The notes under the pieces: generated by a model
What the model was told of the DNA's origin: nothing
Seen by the model: only the letters and a program-made list of their open reading frames with translations
The model's database searches: none
Shown: one piece after another, positions 8,639 through 17,606 of the stretch
Layout: every line of letters starts with the position of its first letter
Position numbering within the stretch: the first letter of the stretch is position 1
Translations under genes and position numbers: made by a program
From: Pseudoalteromonas phenolica
Lineage (GTDB): Bacteria; Pseudomonadota; Gammaproteobacteria; Enterobacterales; Alteromonadaceae
Length of the DNA stretch: 64,000 nt
NCBI RefSeq assembly: GCF_001444405.1
Contig: NZ_CP013188.1
Span: forward strand, 806,001 to 870,000
Reading direction: 5' to 3'

Positions 8639-9535
8639 TTATTTCGAAAACTCAGCTTCAATACACTTCACAAATGCTCTTAACCCTTTACCTTTGTTCA
8701 CCACTTTCCAAGCAATATTTAATGATTGCGGTATTGAAGGCTCCGCCAAGGTTATTACTTTTAATGCGCCTGATTCAATCTGACTAGTTATCTGATCAAC
8801 AGGTAAAAAGCCAACTCCGACTCCGGCCTCAATGGCGCAGATTTTTTGCTGTAAATTGCTTACGTATAAGTGTTTTGAACCTTCAATGATGTTTGACGAC
8901 TTCGCAATAGCGTTTCGACTTGAATCGTGAACAACTACGGTGCGATATTTCAAAATATCAGACGCTTCAATGTCTCTGCCAAGTTTATTGAGTGGGTGTT
9001 CTGGCGTTGCTACAAAGGCGCTATGGTATTCGGTCAGAGTTTTTGCGCGTATGCCTTGCTGCGCTGGAACGGGATCTGATGCACCGATCACCAAATCAAT
9101 CTCGTCTTCAATTAAGGCTTCCCACGTACCATTCAACACTTCTTCTTTAAAGTCGAGTTCGATGTTTTCGTGTTCAGCTAAAAATTCATAACAGGCTTTG
9201 AAAACTTTGCGCTCATCAATAATGGTATCAATAGCGATGCGTATTTTGGGCTCCCAACCGTGGGCGATTGTTTGCGTCTGCTCAGTTAATTTGCCAACAG
9301 CAAGTAATACTTTACGGCCTTCTCCAAGAAGGTGCACGCCTGCAGGGGTTAGCACAGAGCGTCGACCTTGGCGGACAAATAACGTCACACCCAGTTGTTC
9401 TTCGAGTTTTTGCACAATATACGAAATCGCTGATGGAACTTTATTAAGCTGCTCAGCGGCACTGGCAAAACTACCCCGTTTATCAATGGCGTCGAGTACC
9501 AGTAAAGCTTCTAATGTTAAAGGAGAGTGCTGCAT
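8639..9535 (-). CDS. LysR-type regulator, YhaJ-like
   Basis: 298 residues with an N-terminal winged HTH (DAIDKRGSFASAAEQLNKVPS) and a periplasmic-binding-fold effector domain. The sequence resembles E. coli YhaJ, which responds to aromatic compounds and quinone-like stress and acts on yqjF. It is divergent from the DoxX/YqjF-like gene with a gap of 158 bp, and yqjG follows, so regulation of that pair is a strong contextual inference. The ORF ends just beyond the REP-like repeat. Confidence 0.87.
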   Translation of the reverse strand: MQHSPLTLEALLVLDAIDKRGSFASAAEQLNKVPSAISYIVQKLEEQLGVTLFVRQGRRSVLTPAGVHLLGEGRKVLLAVGKLTEQTQTIAHGWEPKIRIAIDTIIDERKVFKACYEFLAEHENIELDFKEEVLNGTWEALIEDEIDLVIGASDPVPAQQGIRAKTLTEYHSAFVATPEHPLNKLGRDIEASDILKYRTVVVHDSSRNAIAKSSNIIEGSKHLYVSNLQQKICAIEAGVGVGFLPVDQITSQIESGALKVITLAEPSIPQSLNIAWKVVNKGKGLRAFVKCIEAEFSK

Positions 9536-9693
9536 ATCACTTACAAAACATGTTCAAAACTATTGTTCAAATATTTTGAACTAACTTGTCAAATTCTGCC
9601 AGTTATTTGTTTGCGAATACCTACCTATAATGAACTCACTTCTTCAGAGAAACACTGAAAAACATAATTAACTAAATTTAAGAGAGCAGCAAA

Positions 9694-10176
9694 ATGAACA
9701 CATCAACTTTACTAAACGTACTAAAAACTGACGATCAGCTTTCGGTATTACCACTTCGCGTAGTCGCAGGTATTTTATTTATTGCCCACGGCGCACAAAA
9801 GTTATTTGCATGGTTTGGTGGCTATGGTCTTGAAGGCACAGGTCAGTGGATGGAATCAATCGGCTTAGCGCCCGGCTATTTAATGGCACTTATGGCGGGA
9901 AGTGCAGAGTTTTTCGGCGGGATCTTTTTACTAGTCGGCTTACTAACTAGACCAACCGCAGTCGCACTTGCTTTCACAATGCTGGTGGCCATTTTTGCAG
10001 TGCATTTCCAAAATGGTTTATTTATGTCGAACAATGGGTATGAATTTGCGTTATCACTGTTTGCTATCAGCGTAGCCTTGATATTCCAAGGTGGTGGTAA
10101 GTTTTCGTTCGACCGTGTTTTAACTTCTAAGTTGGCTAGCCAAGGTAAAGCGCAGCTTCAAACTGCTAGCAACTAA
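9694..10176 (+). CDS. yqjF: DoxX-family membrane protein, YqjF-like
   Basis: 160 residues with four TM helices. DoxX signatures are the N-terminal PLRVVAGILFIAHGAQKLFAWFGG, GSAEFFGGIFLLVGLLTR and a C-terminal FQGGGKFSFDR. Shine-Dalgarno aagagag precedes the ATG. In E. coli yqjF and yqjG are adjacent and controlled by YhaJ; here the same three genes are together, supporting a role in membrane redox or electrophile defence. The catalytic role of DoxX proteins of this type is unsettled. Confidence 0.85.
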   Translation: MNTSTLLNVLKTDDQLSVLPLRVVAGILFIAHGAQKLFAWFGGYGLEGTGQWMESIGLAPGYLMALMAGSAEFFGGIFLLVGLLTRPTAVALAFTMLVAIFAVHFQNGLFMSNNGYEFALSLFAISVALIFQGGGKFSFDRVLTSKLASQGKAQLQTASN

Positions 10177-10222
10177 AATCGAAATATAAGTTCGAAAATT
10201 TATAAAACGTAAAAAGTAAAAG

Positions 10223-10254
10223 TAAAGAAGTCACAGACTTAGGTGACTTCTTTA
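10223..10254. terminator. Hairpin between yqjF-like gene and yqjG
   Basis: Perfect 12-bp inverted repeat: aaagaagtcac (10224-10234) with gtgacttcttt (10243-10253) plus a flanking T-A pair, loop of 8 nt. The right arm ends in TTT. It lies between co-directional genes and could act as a partial terminator setting yqjG levels. Confidence 0.6.
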
Positions 10255-10288
10255 AAGCAAAATATTTATAGCATTGAGAGGGTTTATT

Positions 10289-11236
10289 ATGGGTTTATTA
10301 CAAAACGGCAAATGGGTTGATAAGTGGTACGACACCAAAGAAAGTAAAGGTGCATTTAAACGCCAAGACAGTAAGTTTCGAAACACGATTAGCACAGACA
10401 GTGATAACCCTTATCAACCTGAAGCTGGCCGTTATCATCTTTATGTTTCGTTAGCGTGTCCTTGGGCGCACCGCACATTAATTTTTAGAGCACTGAAAGG
10501 GCTTGAGTCTTTAATCGATGTCACAGTTGTACAAGCTCAAATGCTAGAAAATGGGTGGGAGTTTGATGATGAAAAAGACCCGCTTTATGGTTTTAAATAT
10601 GCGTATGAGCTGTATTTAAAGTCAGATCCAAGTTATGAAGGTCGCGTCACGGTTCCAATCCTTTGGGATAAAAAGACCCAAACCATAGTCAATAATGAAT
10701 CGGCGGAGATCATTCGTATTTTTAATACTGCGTTTAATGAACTCACTGGCAACAAAGATGACTATAGTCCAGAAGCTTTATTGCCTGAAATTGATCAGAT
10801 GAACGCACGCATTTATGACACCATTAACAACGGCGTCTATAAAGCGGGCTTTGCAACGACGCAAGAAGCATATAACACAGCGTATGATGCATTATTTGAA
10901 AGTCTAGATTGGCTAGAAGATCATTTAAGCAAAAATCGTTATTTAGTTGGTGAGCAAATCACCGAAGCCGATTGGCGTTTGTTCACGACGCTTATCCGCT
11001 TTGATGCCGTGTATTTTGGTCATTTCAAATGTAATCGTACTCAGCTAAAGGATTTTGAAAATATCAGCAATTATGTTCGAGAGTTGTATCAGGTGCCGGG
11101 CGTGAGTAACACCGTTGATATCGAATACACAAAAGAGCATTACTACGCGAGTCATAAGACCATTAATCCAACTGGGGTGATCCCAAATGGTCCTGAATTA
11201 GATTTTAACGCGCCGCATAATCGCAAAACTCTTTAA
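10289..11236 (+). CDS. yqjG: Glutathionyl-hydroquinone reductase (Xi-class GST)
   Basis: 315 residues, very close to E. coli YqjG. It reduces glutathionyl-hydroquinones to hydroquinones in the cytoplasm. The catalytic Cys is in SLACPWAHRTL; further matches are NESAEIIR, NNGVYKAGFAT, TEADWRLFTTL and SHKTINPTG. ATG at 10289 with gagagg 7 nt upstream is the natural start; a TTG at 10274 is in frame but poorer. Encoded behind the DoxX gene and the divergent YhaJ-like regulator, as part of a quinone-stress unit. Confidence 0.95.
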   Translation: MGLLQNGKWVDKWYDTKESKGAFKRQDSKFRNTISTDSDNPYQPEAGRYHLYVSLACPWAHRTLIFRALKGLESLIDVTVVQAQMLENGWEFDDEKDPLYGFKYAYELYLKSDPSYEGRVTVPILWDKKTQTIVNNESAEIIRIFNTAFNELTGNKDDYSPEALLPEIDQMNARIYDTINNGVYKAGFATTQEAYNTAYDALFESLDWLEDHLSKNRYLVGEQITEADWRLFTTLIRFDAVYFGHFKCNRTQLKDFENISNYVRELYQVPGVSNTVDIEYTKEHYYASHKTINPTGVIPNGPELDFNAPHNRKTL

Positions 11237-11246
11237 AACGTTCACA

Positions 11247-11291
11247 GGTGCTACCGACTTGATTTACTCGGCAGCACCGACTTTACGTCGG
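11247..11291. repeat. REP-like double hairpin, second copy
   Basis: ggtgct-a-ccga (11247-11257) pairs with tcgg-c-agcacc (11268-11278) with one mismatch, and ccgac (11277-11281) pairs with gtcgg (11287-11291) around loop tttac. Layout and loop match the element at 8568-8618 although stem sequences differ. It lies just after yqjG and may serve as its 3' end. Confidence 0.55.
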
Positions 11292-11497
11292 GTTATCTGT
11301 TTATATTAAAAGCAATTTAAAATAATCAGACCAAACATGAATAACTTATTGATTCTTATCACTACTCATCTACAAAAAATTAAGCTAAATTAGCAAACAA
11401 CTAAGTTACAAAGAAACTTGGCGAGCAGCAGCTATATTAAAACTGCACAGGCGTGAAACCCAACGTCACCACTCTCACACTGGTAAAGAATAAACAC

Positions 11498-12112
11498 ATG
11501 ACACAACAAACGCTCGACTACTACGCTCAGAACGCCAGCGCATTCGCCAACAGCACGCTCCATATTAATATGAGCGAGTTTTACAACGCATTCTTACCGC
11601 ATATTCCTTCAGCCGAGGGCTGCCCGAATGGCTTAAAACCCCATATTCTAGACGCAGGTTGTGGCTCGGGCCGAGACGCACTGCATTTTAAAAAGCTTGG
11701 CTATAAAGTCACGGCATTTGATGCAGTTGCAGAACTGGCAGAAATCGCCAGCTTTCACCTAGAACAACCTGTTTATGTAAAAACATTTCGCCAAATTAAC
11801 GACCAAAACCAATTCGATGGTATTTGGTGCTGCGCAAGTTTACTGCACGTTGCACACAGCGAATTACCCGATCGTTTCACTAAACTCGCCAACGCCTTAA
11901 AACCAAACGGTGTGTTATACGTTAGCTTTAAGTACGGAGAAGGTGAGCGAGACATAAATGGCCGCCACTTCACAGACTTAAGCGAAGAAAGTTTAAAAGC
12001 ATTAATAGACGCAGAGCCACAACTAACGCTTGAAAAAACATGGCAAAGTGAAGATCAAAGACCTGAGAGAAAAGGCGAGATTTGGTTGAATGGGCTGATT
12101 AGAAAGAAATAA
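11498..12112 (+). CDS. Class I SAM-dependent methyltransferase
   Basis: 204 residues from ATG 11498; a GTG at 11453 in the same frame would add 15 unmatched residues. Motif I is ILDAGCGSGRDALHF, followed by the acidic post-I residue in TAFDAV, and motif IV-like GIWCCASLLHV. This is a small-molecule methyltransferase of the methyltransf-11/TehB-like type; the substrate is not evident. Codons look more C-rich than in neighbours, hinting at separate origin. It precedes the HNH/UmuD-like gene by 83 bp, with a hairpin between, so operon membership is uncertain. Confidence 0.82.
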   Translation: MTQQTLDYYAQNASAFANSTLHINMSEFYNAFLPHIPSAEGCPNGLKPHILDAGCGSGRDALHFKKLGYKVTAFDAVAELAEIASFHLEQPVYVKTFRQINDQNQFDGIWCCASLLHVAHSELPDRFTKLANALKPNGVLYVSFKYGEGERDINGRHFTDLSEESLKALIDAEPQLTLEKTWQSEDQRPERKGEIWLNGLIRKK

Positions 12113-12125
12113 AATCACCTACTCA

Positions 12126-12151
12126 GGTGCGACTAATTATTAATTCGCATC
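12126..12151. repeat. Hairpin between methyltransferase and HNH gene
   Basis: ggtgcga (12126-12132) pairs with tcgcatc (12145-12151), allowing one G-U pair, with a 12-nt AT-rich loop. It sits just after the methyltransferase stop and may be a weak terminator. Confidence 0.4.
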
Positions 12152-12195
12152 TAACTAAAACATCCTACATCGTTGTATAAGGAATATGCTAGGAC

Positions 12196-13746
12196 GTGAA
12201 AGATATAAAGCCAAACGAAAAACTTCAGTTAGCATTTATTTCATTTATCCAGAGAGTTTTATCTGAGGGCGACTTTGTTGCTACCTATAAGTATGCATTG
12301 TTAAATGCGATTGCCGATATATGTATAGAAAAGCTTGATGTTAGTACTAATGAGAGTCTCAAAATTGAGCATAGTTTATTAGCTGAGAAGATACTTCAAT
12401 TATATTGGCATCATGCTATGCCGTTTTCGAATCTTAAGTCGGGAGCAGACGCGCTCCTCAAACAAAATTCCGGAGCGCAATCTAAAGTCATTTCCGTGTT
12501 ATATGAATGCCAGCAAAATAATATACGTAGCTTAGGACAATTAAAGAGAAGCAGTTACTGGAATGAAAGTTATCGAGCAGCGTTAAATACCTTGAAAACA
12601 GGACCACTCTGGCGGCTTCAAATTCTAGCTAAGCAAGAAGAATGTTTTCTTTATCCTCATAACAAAAAACCGCAATACATTGAACTTAAGCCAGGTATCG
12701 CAGCATGCTTTAGAAGGTTTTATGATTTGGTTGTTTACCTCTCTAAAAATGCATGGTTGCAAAAAATTCAGAGCATCAAATATAACCAAGCGTTAATTGG
12801 GCCTCAATCTAAGCTCGAGTCATTTTTGTTTGGAGAGGACAGACAATCTTTAGCTAAAGTTAAGCCGTTACTAGTAGATTTACAAAAGAACCAATGTTTT
12901 TACTGTCAAAAACCATTTAAGAATGATGTTGAAATTGATCATTTTATTCCTTTTTCTCGCTACAGTAATGATTTGGCGCATAACTTCGTTGCTGCTCATC
13001 GTAGGTGTAACAATAATAAACGAGATTTTCTTGCTTCTTATGAACATAGAGATAATTGGATAGAAAGTAATCTAGTCAAACACAATCAAGTTATTGAATC
13101 TGAATTAAGTAGTTACTTTGATTGTAGTGCTGATCAAAGTATTGCAGTGAGTAATTGGGCTTATGAAGTAGCAAGAAGTAACCATGCAAAACTTTGGCAT
13201 AGTATAGATACATTTGTTGACTCCGCACCTATTGCTCCTGTTTTGACGTTCAAAAAGAAACATGGTGAAAGAGAAGATAAGATTGAGACTAATAAGACTG
13301 AAATAATCGCAGAGCTAGAACCGCAACTGTACTACTTCCCTAATTTAAAAATTGCTTGCGGGCACTTCAAAACTGGCGATGAAAGTGATGCTGAGTATAT
13401 GGATATACCTGATGGAGTTGGCAAGGTTGATCCTAATAAGCATTTTTTTGCAAGAGCCAGCGGTAATTCTATGAATGGTGGCAAGAGTCCAATATTTGAT
13501 GGTGATCTATTGTTGCTGGAATTTATTACGCCTGAGAGTGCAGGGTCATTACAAAACCAAACTGTAGCGATTGAGAGACTGGATAGTGCAGGCGACAGCC
13601 AATACTTATTGCGAGATATTAAAAAAGCAACGGATGAAAATGGTAACTCTTGCTATCAGCTCATTGCGAAAAATCCTGACTATGAAACTTTGGTTGCAGA
13701 TGAAAGTATGAAAACCTTTGCAAGGCTAAAAAAACATCTGTGTTAG
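12196..13746 (+). CDS. HNH endonuclease fused to a UmuD/LexA (S24)-like domain
   Basis: 516 residues, GTG start behind aagga and agga. Residues 1-230 are an unrecognised mostly helical region. An HNH nuclease follows at about 233-280: CFYC, EIDHFIPFSR and AHRRCNNNKRDF give the paired Cys and catalytic His-Asn. Residues 388-516 resemble UmuD: Cys388-Gly389 mimics the UmuD Cys24-Gly25 cleavage site, SGNSM gives Ser425 37 residues later (36 in UmuD), and IFDGDLLLLE matches. The general-base Lys position aligns with Arg473 (LLRDIKK), so peptidase activity is doubtful. The architecture suggests a damage-responsive or defence nuclease; this is inference. Confidence 0.8.
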   Translation: MKDIKPNEKLQLAFISFIQRVLSEGDFVATYKYALLNAIADICIEKLDVSTNESLKIEHSLLAEKILQLYWHHAMPFSNLKSGADALLKQNSGAQSKVISVLYECQQNNIRSLGQLKRSSYWNESYRAALNTLKTGPLWRLQILAKQEECFLYPHNKKPQYIELKPGIAACFRRFYDLVVYLSKNAWLQKIQSIKYNQALIGPQSKLESFLFGEDRQSLAKVKPLLVDLQKNQCFYCQKPFKNDVEIDHFIPFSRYSNDLAHNFVAAHRRCNNNKRDFLASYEHRDNWIESNLVKHNQVIESELSSYFDCSADQSIAVSNWAYEVARSNHAKLWHSIDTFVDSAPIAPVLTFKKKHGEREDKIETNKTEIIAELEPQLYYFPNLKIACGHFKTGDESDAEYMDIPDGVGKVDPNKHFFARASGNSMNGGKSPIFDGDLLLLEFITPESAGSLQNQTVAIERLDSAGDSQYLLRDIKKATDENGNSCYQLIAKNPDYETLVADESMKTFARLKKHLC

Positions 13747-13754
13747 CCAGTTCA

Positions 13755-13781
13755 GCTAAGGTCTTTAAATAAAACCTTAGC
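13755..13781. terminator. Hairpin between convergent genes
   Basis: gctaaggt (13755-13762) pairs with accttagc (13774-13781) around an 11-nt AT-rich loop. It separates the HNH gene from the convergent lectin gene. No strong T-run, so moderate support as a terminator. Confidence 0.5.
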
Positions 13782-13792
13782 CATCTAATGAT

Positions 13793-14278
13793 TTAGTCTA
13801 ATGGGATTCGCAAGTGTTTTTGAACATTAAATCTTTGTTCAGGATCTGAAGAATTACACTTATATAAGTTTAAATTGCTTCCATTATGTACTTTGTAAGC
13901 ATTTAAACAAAAGTTGGTGTTTTTCAAGCGAATTTGTATATTAGATCCTTTACCTATAAATTCCCAATGTTGTTCAGGGTCATTCCTGTTACAAGTGTAG
14001 ACATCCACATTTGATGATTGGCCTGGATTAAAAGCGTTTAAACACAAATCAGGTCCGTATGCTAAGGCTAAATTATCTGAACCATACCAAGTCCATATTC
14101 CATCACGCAGGTCAGCGCTATGCCACATATTTACATTTCCTGAATCTTTATGAATGTATGCGTTAATAAAATATCCATTATTTTCGAAAGCGTAATAAAT
14201 GTCCTGTGCTTTGGCTGGTTGAGTACATAGTATAAATACTGAGCTAGCTATAAACATAATTTTCTTAAGTTTCTTCAT
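13793..14278 (-). CDS. Secreted ricin-type beta-trefoil lectin-like protein
   Basis: 161 residues. Signal peptide with cleavage after QPAKA (about residue 24). The mature protein carries repeated trefoil units with the CLNA...NVDVYTCN...PEQHWEF and CLNA...NLNLYKCN...PEQRFNV pattern, the usual QxW/QxF lectin signature, and paired cysteines. No catalytic domain is attached, which is unusual, since these domains normally accompany glycosidases or toxins. Start has aagga upstream. Possibly a carbohydrate-binding secreted factor; it stands alone between accessory genes. Confidence 0.8.
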   Translation of the reverse strand: MKKLKKIMFIASSVFILCTQPAKAQDIYYAFENNGYFINAYIHKDSGNVNMWHSADLRDGIWTWYGSDNLALAYGPDLCLNAFNPGQSSNVDVYTCNRNDPEQHWEFIGKGSNIQIRLKNTNFCLNAYKVHNGSNLNLYKCNSSDPEQRFNVQKHLRIPLD

Positions 14279-14419
14279 TTTTATTTCCTTTAAAAGTTTC
14301 TAAATCATCTGCCCGATTGCAGATGATTCAAGATGTTAACCTTGAGTTTCTAAAAGTAAATTTGTACTATCCATAGCGCTCTATCTAACTCTACTTTACT
14401 GAATATAAAGGATATTATT

Positions 14420-15217
14420 TTGAAAAGTGCAATTGAGATGCGGATAAAGGAATATATTAAGACTCAAGGACTGACGAATCGGAGATTTGCTAAAGACGTG
14501 GGAATGGGGGAGTCAACCCTATATAAAAAGTGGCGTGAACCGCAGAGTTTCACTGAGTTTGAGCTAAGACGTATTGCAAATATACTCGGCATTAACTATG
14601 AACAAGCCAGTGCATTGTGTGTCGAGACAAAAAATAGAGACTCGATTCAAGCAGAGCAGCAAATAGAGAGTATTAAAGGCTTTCATATTCGCTCTGGCGT
14701 TTTATTGGTCATGGTCGTTTTAGGCGTTGGGCTGTTAAGTGTTGTATTGCACTTATTGTCTGAAATTAGGCTTGATAAAGATGAACGGCTACATCTTCCA
14801 GAATATAGGGCGCGTTATATTGGTGCTGGGGTTGATTTGGCATCGAGTGATTTAGGCGAAGAAACGGCGTTTCATTCTTCTTTATACGATTATGAGTTCT
14901 TAGACATTACCGTTGAAACGCTCGGTGAAGACATCAGTTTGACTGGTAAGATGCGTTGGACATTAAAACGAGATAGCACATTAACAAGGTTGAGTGACTT
15001 CAGTGCCGAAGGTAAACATTTAGGTGATACTGCAGCCTTGGTCTATACCGTTAAAGATCCAGTTGATTCAGAAGTGTGGATTGGTACGGCGATGATGTAT
15101 ATGCCTCGTTCGGGTGATGCAAATGGGTATTGGATGACTATACATAATGATAAAGATCCTGCTGGAACCGGACCATTTGCAACTGGAACAATAGAACTTA
15201 TACGAAGAGAGATGTAA
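14420..15217 (+). CDS. Membrane-anchored HTH protein with extracytoplasmic domain
   Basis: 265 residues. Residues 1-65 look like a lambda-repressor-type HTH (FAKDVGMGESTLYKKWREP), followed by a linker, a single TM at about 90-112 and a periplasmic domain of about 150 residues with no recognised family. A TTG start at 14420 with aaagga 7 nt upstream fits better than ATG 14438, although the latter is possible. One-component membrane regulators of this type sense outside signals. It lies upstream of a CadC-like regulator, separated by a hairpin. Confidence 0.7.
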   Translation: MKSAIEMRIKEYIKTQGLTNRRFAKDVGMGESTLYKKWREPQSFTEFELRRIANILGINYEQASALCVETKNRDSIQAEQQIESIKGFHIRSGVLLVMVVLGVGLLSVVLHLLSEIRLDKDERLHLPEYRARYIGAGVDLASSDLGEETAFHSSLYDYEFLDITVETLGEDISLTGKMRWTLKRDSTLTRLSDFSAEGKHLGDTAALVYTVKDPVDSEVWIGTAMMYMPRSGDANGYWMTIHNDKDPAGTGPFATGTIELIRREM

Positions 15218-15278
15218 CTATTCATTAGGTTAAGTGAGTTAAACTAAAAGTCTGTTTTGTCCCAAAGCTATTAACAAA

Positions 15279-15302
15279 GCCGCTTTAATCAACTAAAGTG
15301 GC
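15279..15302. terminator. Weak hairpin before the CadC-like gene
   Basis: gccgcttta (15279-15287) pairs with taaagtggc (15294-15302), one G-U, loop of 6 nt. It is followed by only a weak T-rich stretch. Probably ends the upstream gene. Confidence 0.4.
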
Positions 15303-15328
15303 TCTGCTTGTTTAATAGGGATCGTTTT

Positions 15329-17491
15329 ATGTCGTCTATTCAGTTTGGTTGTTGTGAGTTTAACCAAGCCACTCAAATTTTAACGCTAGAAGGTAAGGTT
15401 GTTGAGCTAGATCCTCGCCAGCTTACTTTGCTTGAATTTTTTATTGCTAACCCTGAGCGTATTGTTTCTCGGGATGAGCTTCAACAAGCGATTTGGAAAC
15501 AAGTTATTGTCAGTGACAATGCGATTAATAAGCTAGTAGCAAACCTTCGAAAGTCGTTAGATGATAACCCTAAGTCACCTTTATATATTCAAACTGTGCC
15601 TAAGCAAGGGTACCGGTTTGTTGCAAAAATTAAAGAGATTACAGTTAGGGTTGAAAAAGACCATCCAGAAACTCTTAAACAGCATGCTTCCTTTTCAAAA
15701 AGCGCACAAAAATCAAGATGGCCGAAGATTGTAGCGTCTTTATGTTTGTGTTCGTTCGTTGTACTTATGAGCTATGTTGCTTATTCAGATAATCAACCTG
15801 AGCCTAAATATGGTCATACGCAAACGCTCACTCGCATGACAGGATTCAAACAATCACCGGTTGTGACTTTAGATCAAGAGTCTGTGCTTTTTATTAACTT
15901 TACAGAAGGTGAAGGACAGCTCTTTAAGGGACCAGTTGATTTAGGGAAAGACGATGTTCAACCAATCATTACCCCATTCTCATCGATTACATATTTACTT
16001 GGTTTTGATAAAAGTGGGCAGTTAGTTGTGAGAGCAAATAAAGCAGGTAAATGTGGCTGGTTCAAGGGGCTTATTGAGTCTGGCGATTTTGTGATCACAG
16101 AGCAAAGCCAGCTTGCATGTCCAAAGCGCATGCTGCGAGATAATGAGTATACTGCAAATACCGATAGTATTTATTTTATTAACCATAGCAGCCAAGGCTA
16201 TGAAGCGAATAGCCTTTCATATGCGCACTTTGATGACGTTGCGTTTAATACTGCTTCACTTAATTTAGCAAAAAAATGGACAGCGTCACGGTTCGAAATT
16301 GCAGATAATGATGTTGTTTTATTAGCACATACGGCGATTGGCCACAGTGGTGTTTTCAAATTGGCTTTATCAGATATTACTGCAAAAGAATCTGAGCTTG
16401 CGTTTGAAGATAAAAATAAGGCACGTTCACATATAAGTCCTGAGTTTACGTTGCCTTACCGCTCTAACAATGTGGCTTGGTCGCACGACAAAAAAGGGGT
16501 AATTTACACGAATGCGCCGCCAGCGACACAGTTACTTTATCAAAGCTTAGAGACCGATGTTAAGCCTAAGCTAGTGGCCAGTTTTAGTGACTATATTTGT
16601 TGTAATATCGAACGGATCAACGTAAATGATGACTTTGTATTTACCACTGAAGCTGCTGACCATAACATTGAATGGCTAGGCAAGTCTGAAAACTCAGGTA
16701 TTGATTTCGAAATAGACAACTCGAGTAGTTATGACTTTATCCCTGCATTTGCAAACACATCTGACGATTTATATTTTCTCTCAAAACGTTCGGGTAAAAC
16801 ACAAATTTATAAACAATCAGCGCAAAGTAAAGCCGAGCAAGTGAGCGATTTTAATGCCTATTTAAGGTTTTATGGCTTGGCTTTGTCTCCAGATGATAAG
16901 TGGATAACGAGCTTTGAAAGCAAAGTTATTTGGTTATTGGCAGCTGATAAGAACCTGGCTGATAGAACGATTTCATTGACGGGCAATATTTTAAGCTTAG
17001 ACTGGTTAAGCAATCAGCTTTTTGCAGTGTCAGTGAGAGAAAACGGACAGGTGCGCGTTGATATTTATAATACGCAAATGCAAAAGGTTCATACCTTGGT
17101 TGGCAGCGAGCGTTTTGAAATTGATCGTGTTATGTCGAAACGAAATGGTGGCAGAGATGTGATCATGATTGTGAACGAGCGTACACTTTATGATTTACCC
17201 CTTTCATCAATATTTGACGCAAGTACTATAGATGGCTCGATTGATGAAGCGTCTGAGCTAGTCAGCTTAAATGAGCCAATTCCTTTATTGGCTGCTGTGA
17301 TCGACGAAAATCAATTTCTATACCCAAGTGAACAAAGAGGAAAGTGGATGGGGGTTGAGTTAACGATTGGCGCTGAACCTCATTTTCTTCCATTCGATAT
17401 AGGTCGTGAACTTACAGCCAAAGATGGCAGGTTTGTTCACAGTAAATTAGTGCATTTAAGCAGTGAAGTGCATAGAACTCTTGCGCAGTAA
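15329..17491 (+). CDS. CadC-like transmembrane transcriptional regulator with propeller domain
   Basis: 720 residues. An OmpR-type winged helix at about 5-105 (ending VPKQGYRFVAKI) is cytoplasmic, TM lies near 138-158 and the long periplasmic part has TolB/PD40-like beta-propeller repeats (SPDDKWITSFES, SWSHDKKG). There is no receiver domain, so it is a one-component ToxR/CadC type. ATG 15329 behind taggga is preferred over TTG 15308. Convergent with the DUF5916 gene. A paralogue of the same layout is encoded at 24135-26291. Confidence 0.82.
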   Translation: MSSIQFGCCEFNQATQILTLEGKVVELDPRQLTLLEFFIANPERIVSRDELQQAIWKQVIVSDNAINKLVANLRKSLDDNPKSPLYIQTVPKQGYRFVAKIKEITVRVEKDHPETLKQHASFSKSAQKSRWPKIVASLCLCSFVVLMSYVAYSDNQPEPKYGHTQTLTRMTGFKQSPVVTLDQESVLFINFTEGEGQLFKGPVDLGKDDVQPIITPFSSITYLLGFDKSGQLVVRANKAGKCGWFKGLIESGDFVITEQSQLACPKRMLRDNEYTANTDSIYFINHSSQGYEANSLSYAHFDDVAFNTASLNLAKKWTASRFEIADNDVVLLAHTAIGHSGVFKLALSDITAKESELAFEDKNKARSHISPEFTLPYRSNNVAWSHDKKGVIYTNAPPATQLLYQSLETDVKPKLVASFSDYICCNIERINVNDDFVFTTEAADHNIEWLGKSENSGIDFEIDNSSSYDFIPAFANTSDDLYFLSKRSGKTQIYKQSAQSKAEQVSDFNAYLRFYGLALSPDDKWITSFESKVIWLLAADKNLADRTISLTGNILSLDWLSNQLFAVSVRENGQVRVDIYNTQMQKVHTLVGSERFEIDRVMSKRNGGRDVIMIVNERTLYDLPLSSIFDASTIDGSIDEASELVSLNEPIPLLAAVIDENQFLYPSEQRGKWMGVELTIGAEPHFLPFDIGRELTAKDGRFVHSKLVHLSSEVHRTLAQ

Positions 17492-17560
17492 CTTATTTGA
17501 ATATTAAGCGTTACTTTGTACTGGCGGGTTTCTATATTTGTGAGTGACATTTAAAAGCTC

Positions 17561-17596
17561 AATAACAAAAGGGCTGTTTTAAGCCCTTTTGTTATT
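17561..17596. terminator. Strong bidirectional terminator
   Basis: Perfect 15-bp inverted repeat aataacaaaagggct (17561-17575) and its complement (17582-17596), loop gtttta. The GC core and flanking A/T tracts suit termination on both strands, between two convergent genes. Confidence 0.85.
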
Positions 17597-17606
17597 GCTA
17601 TTCAGA

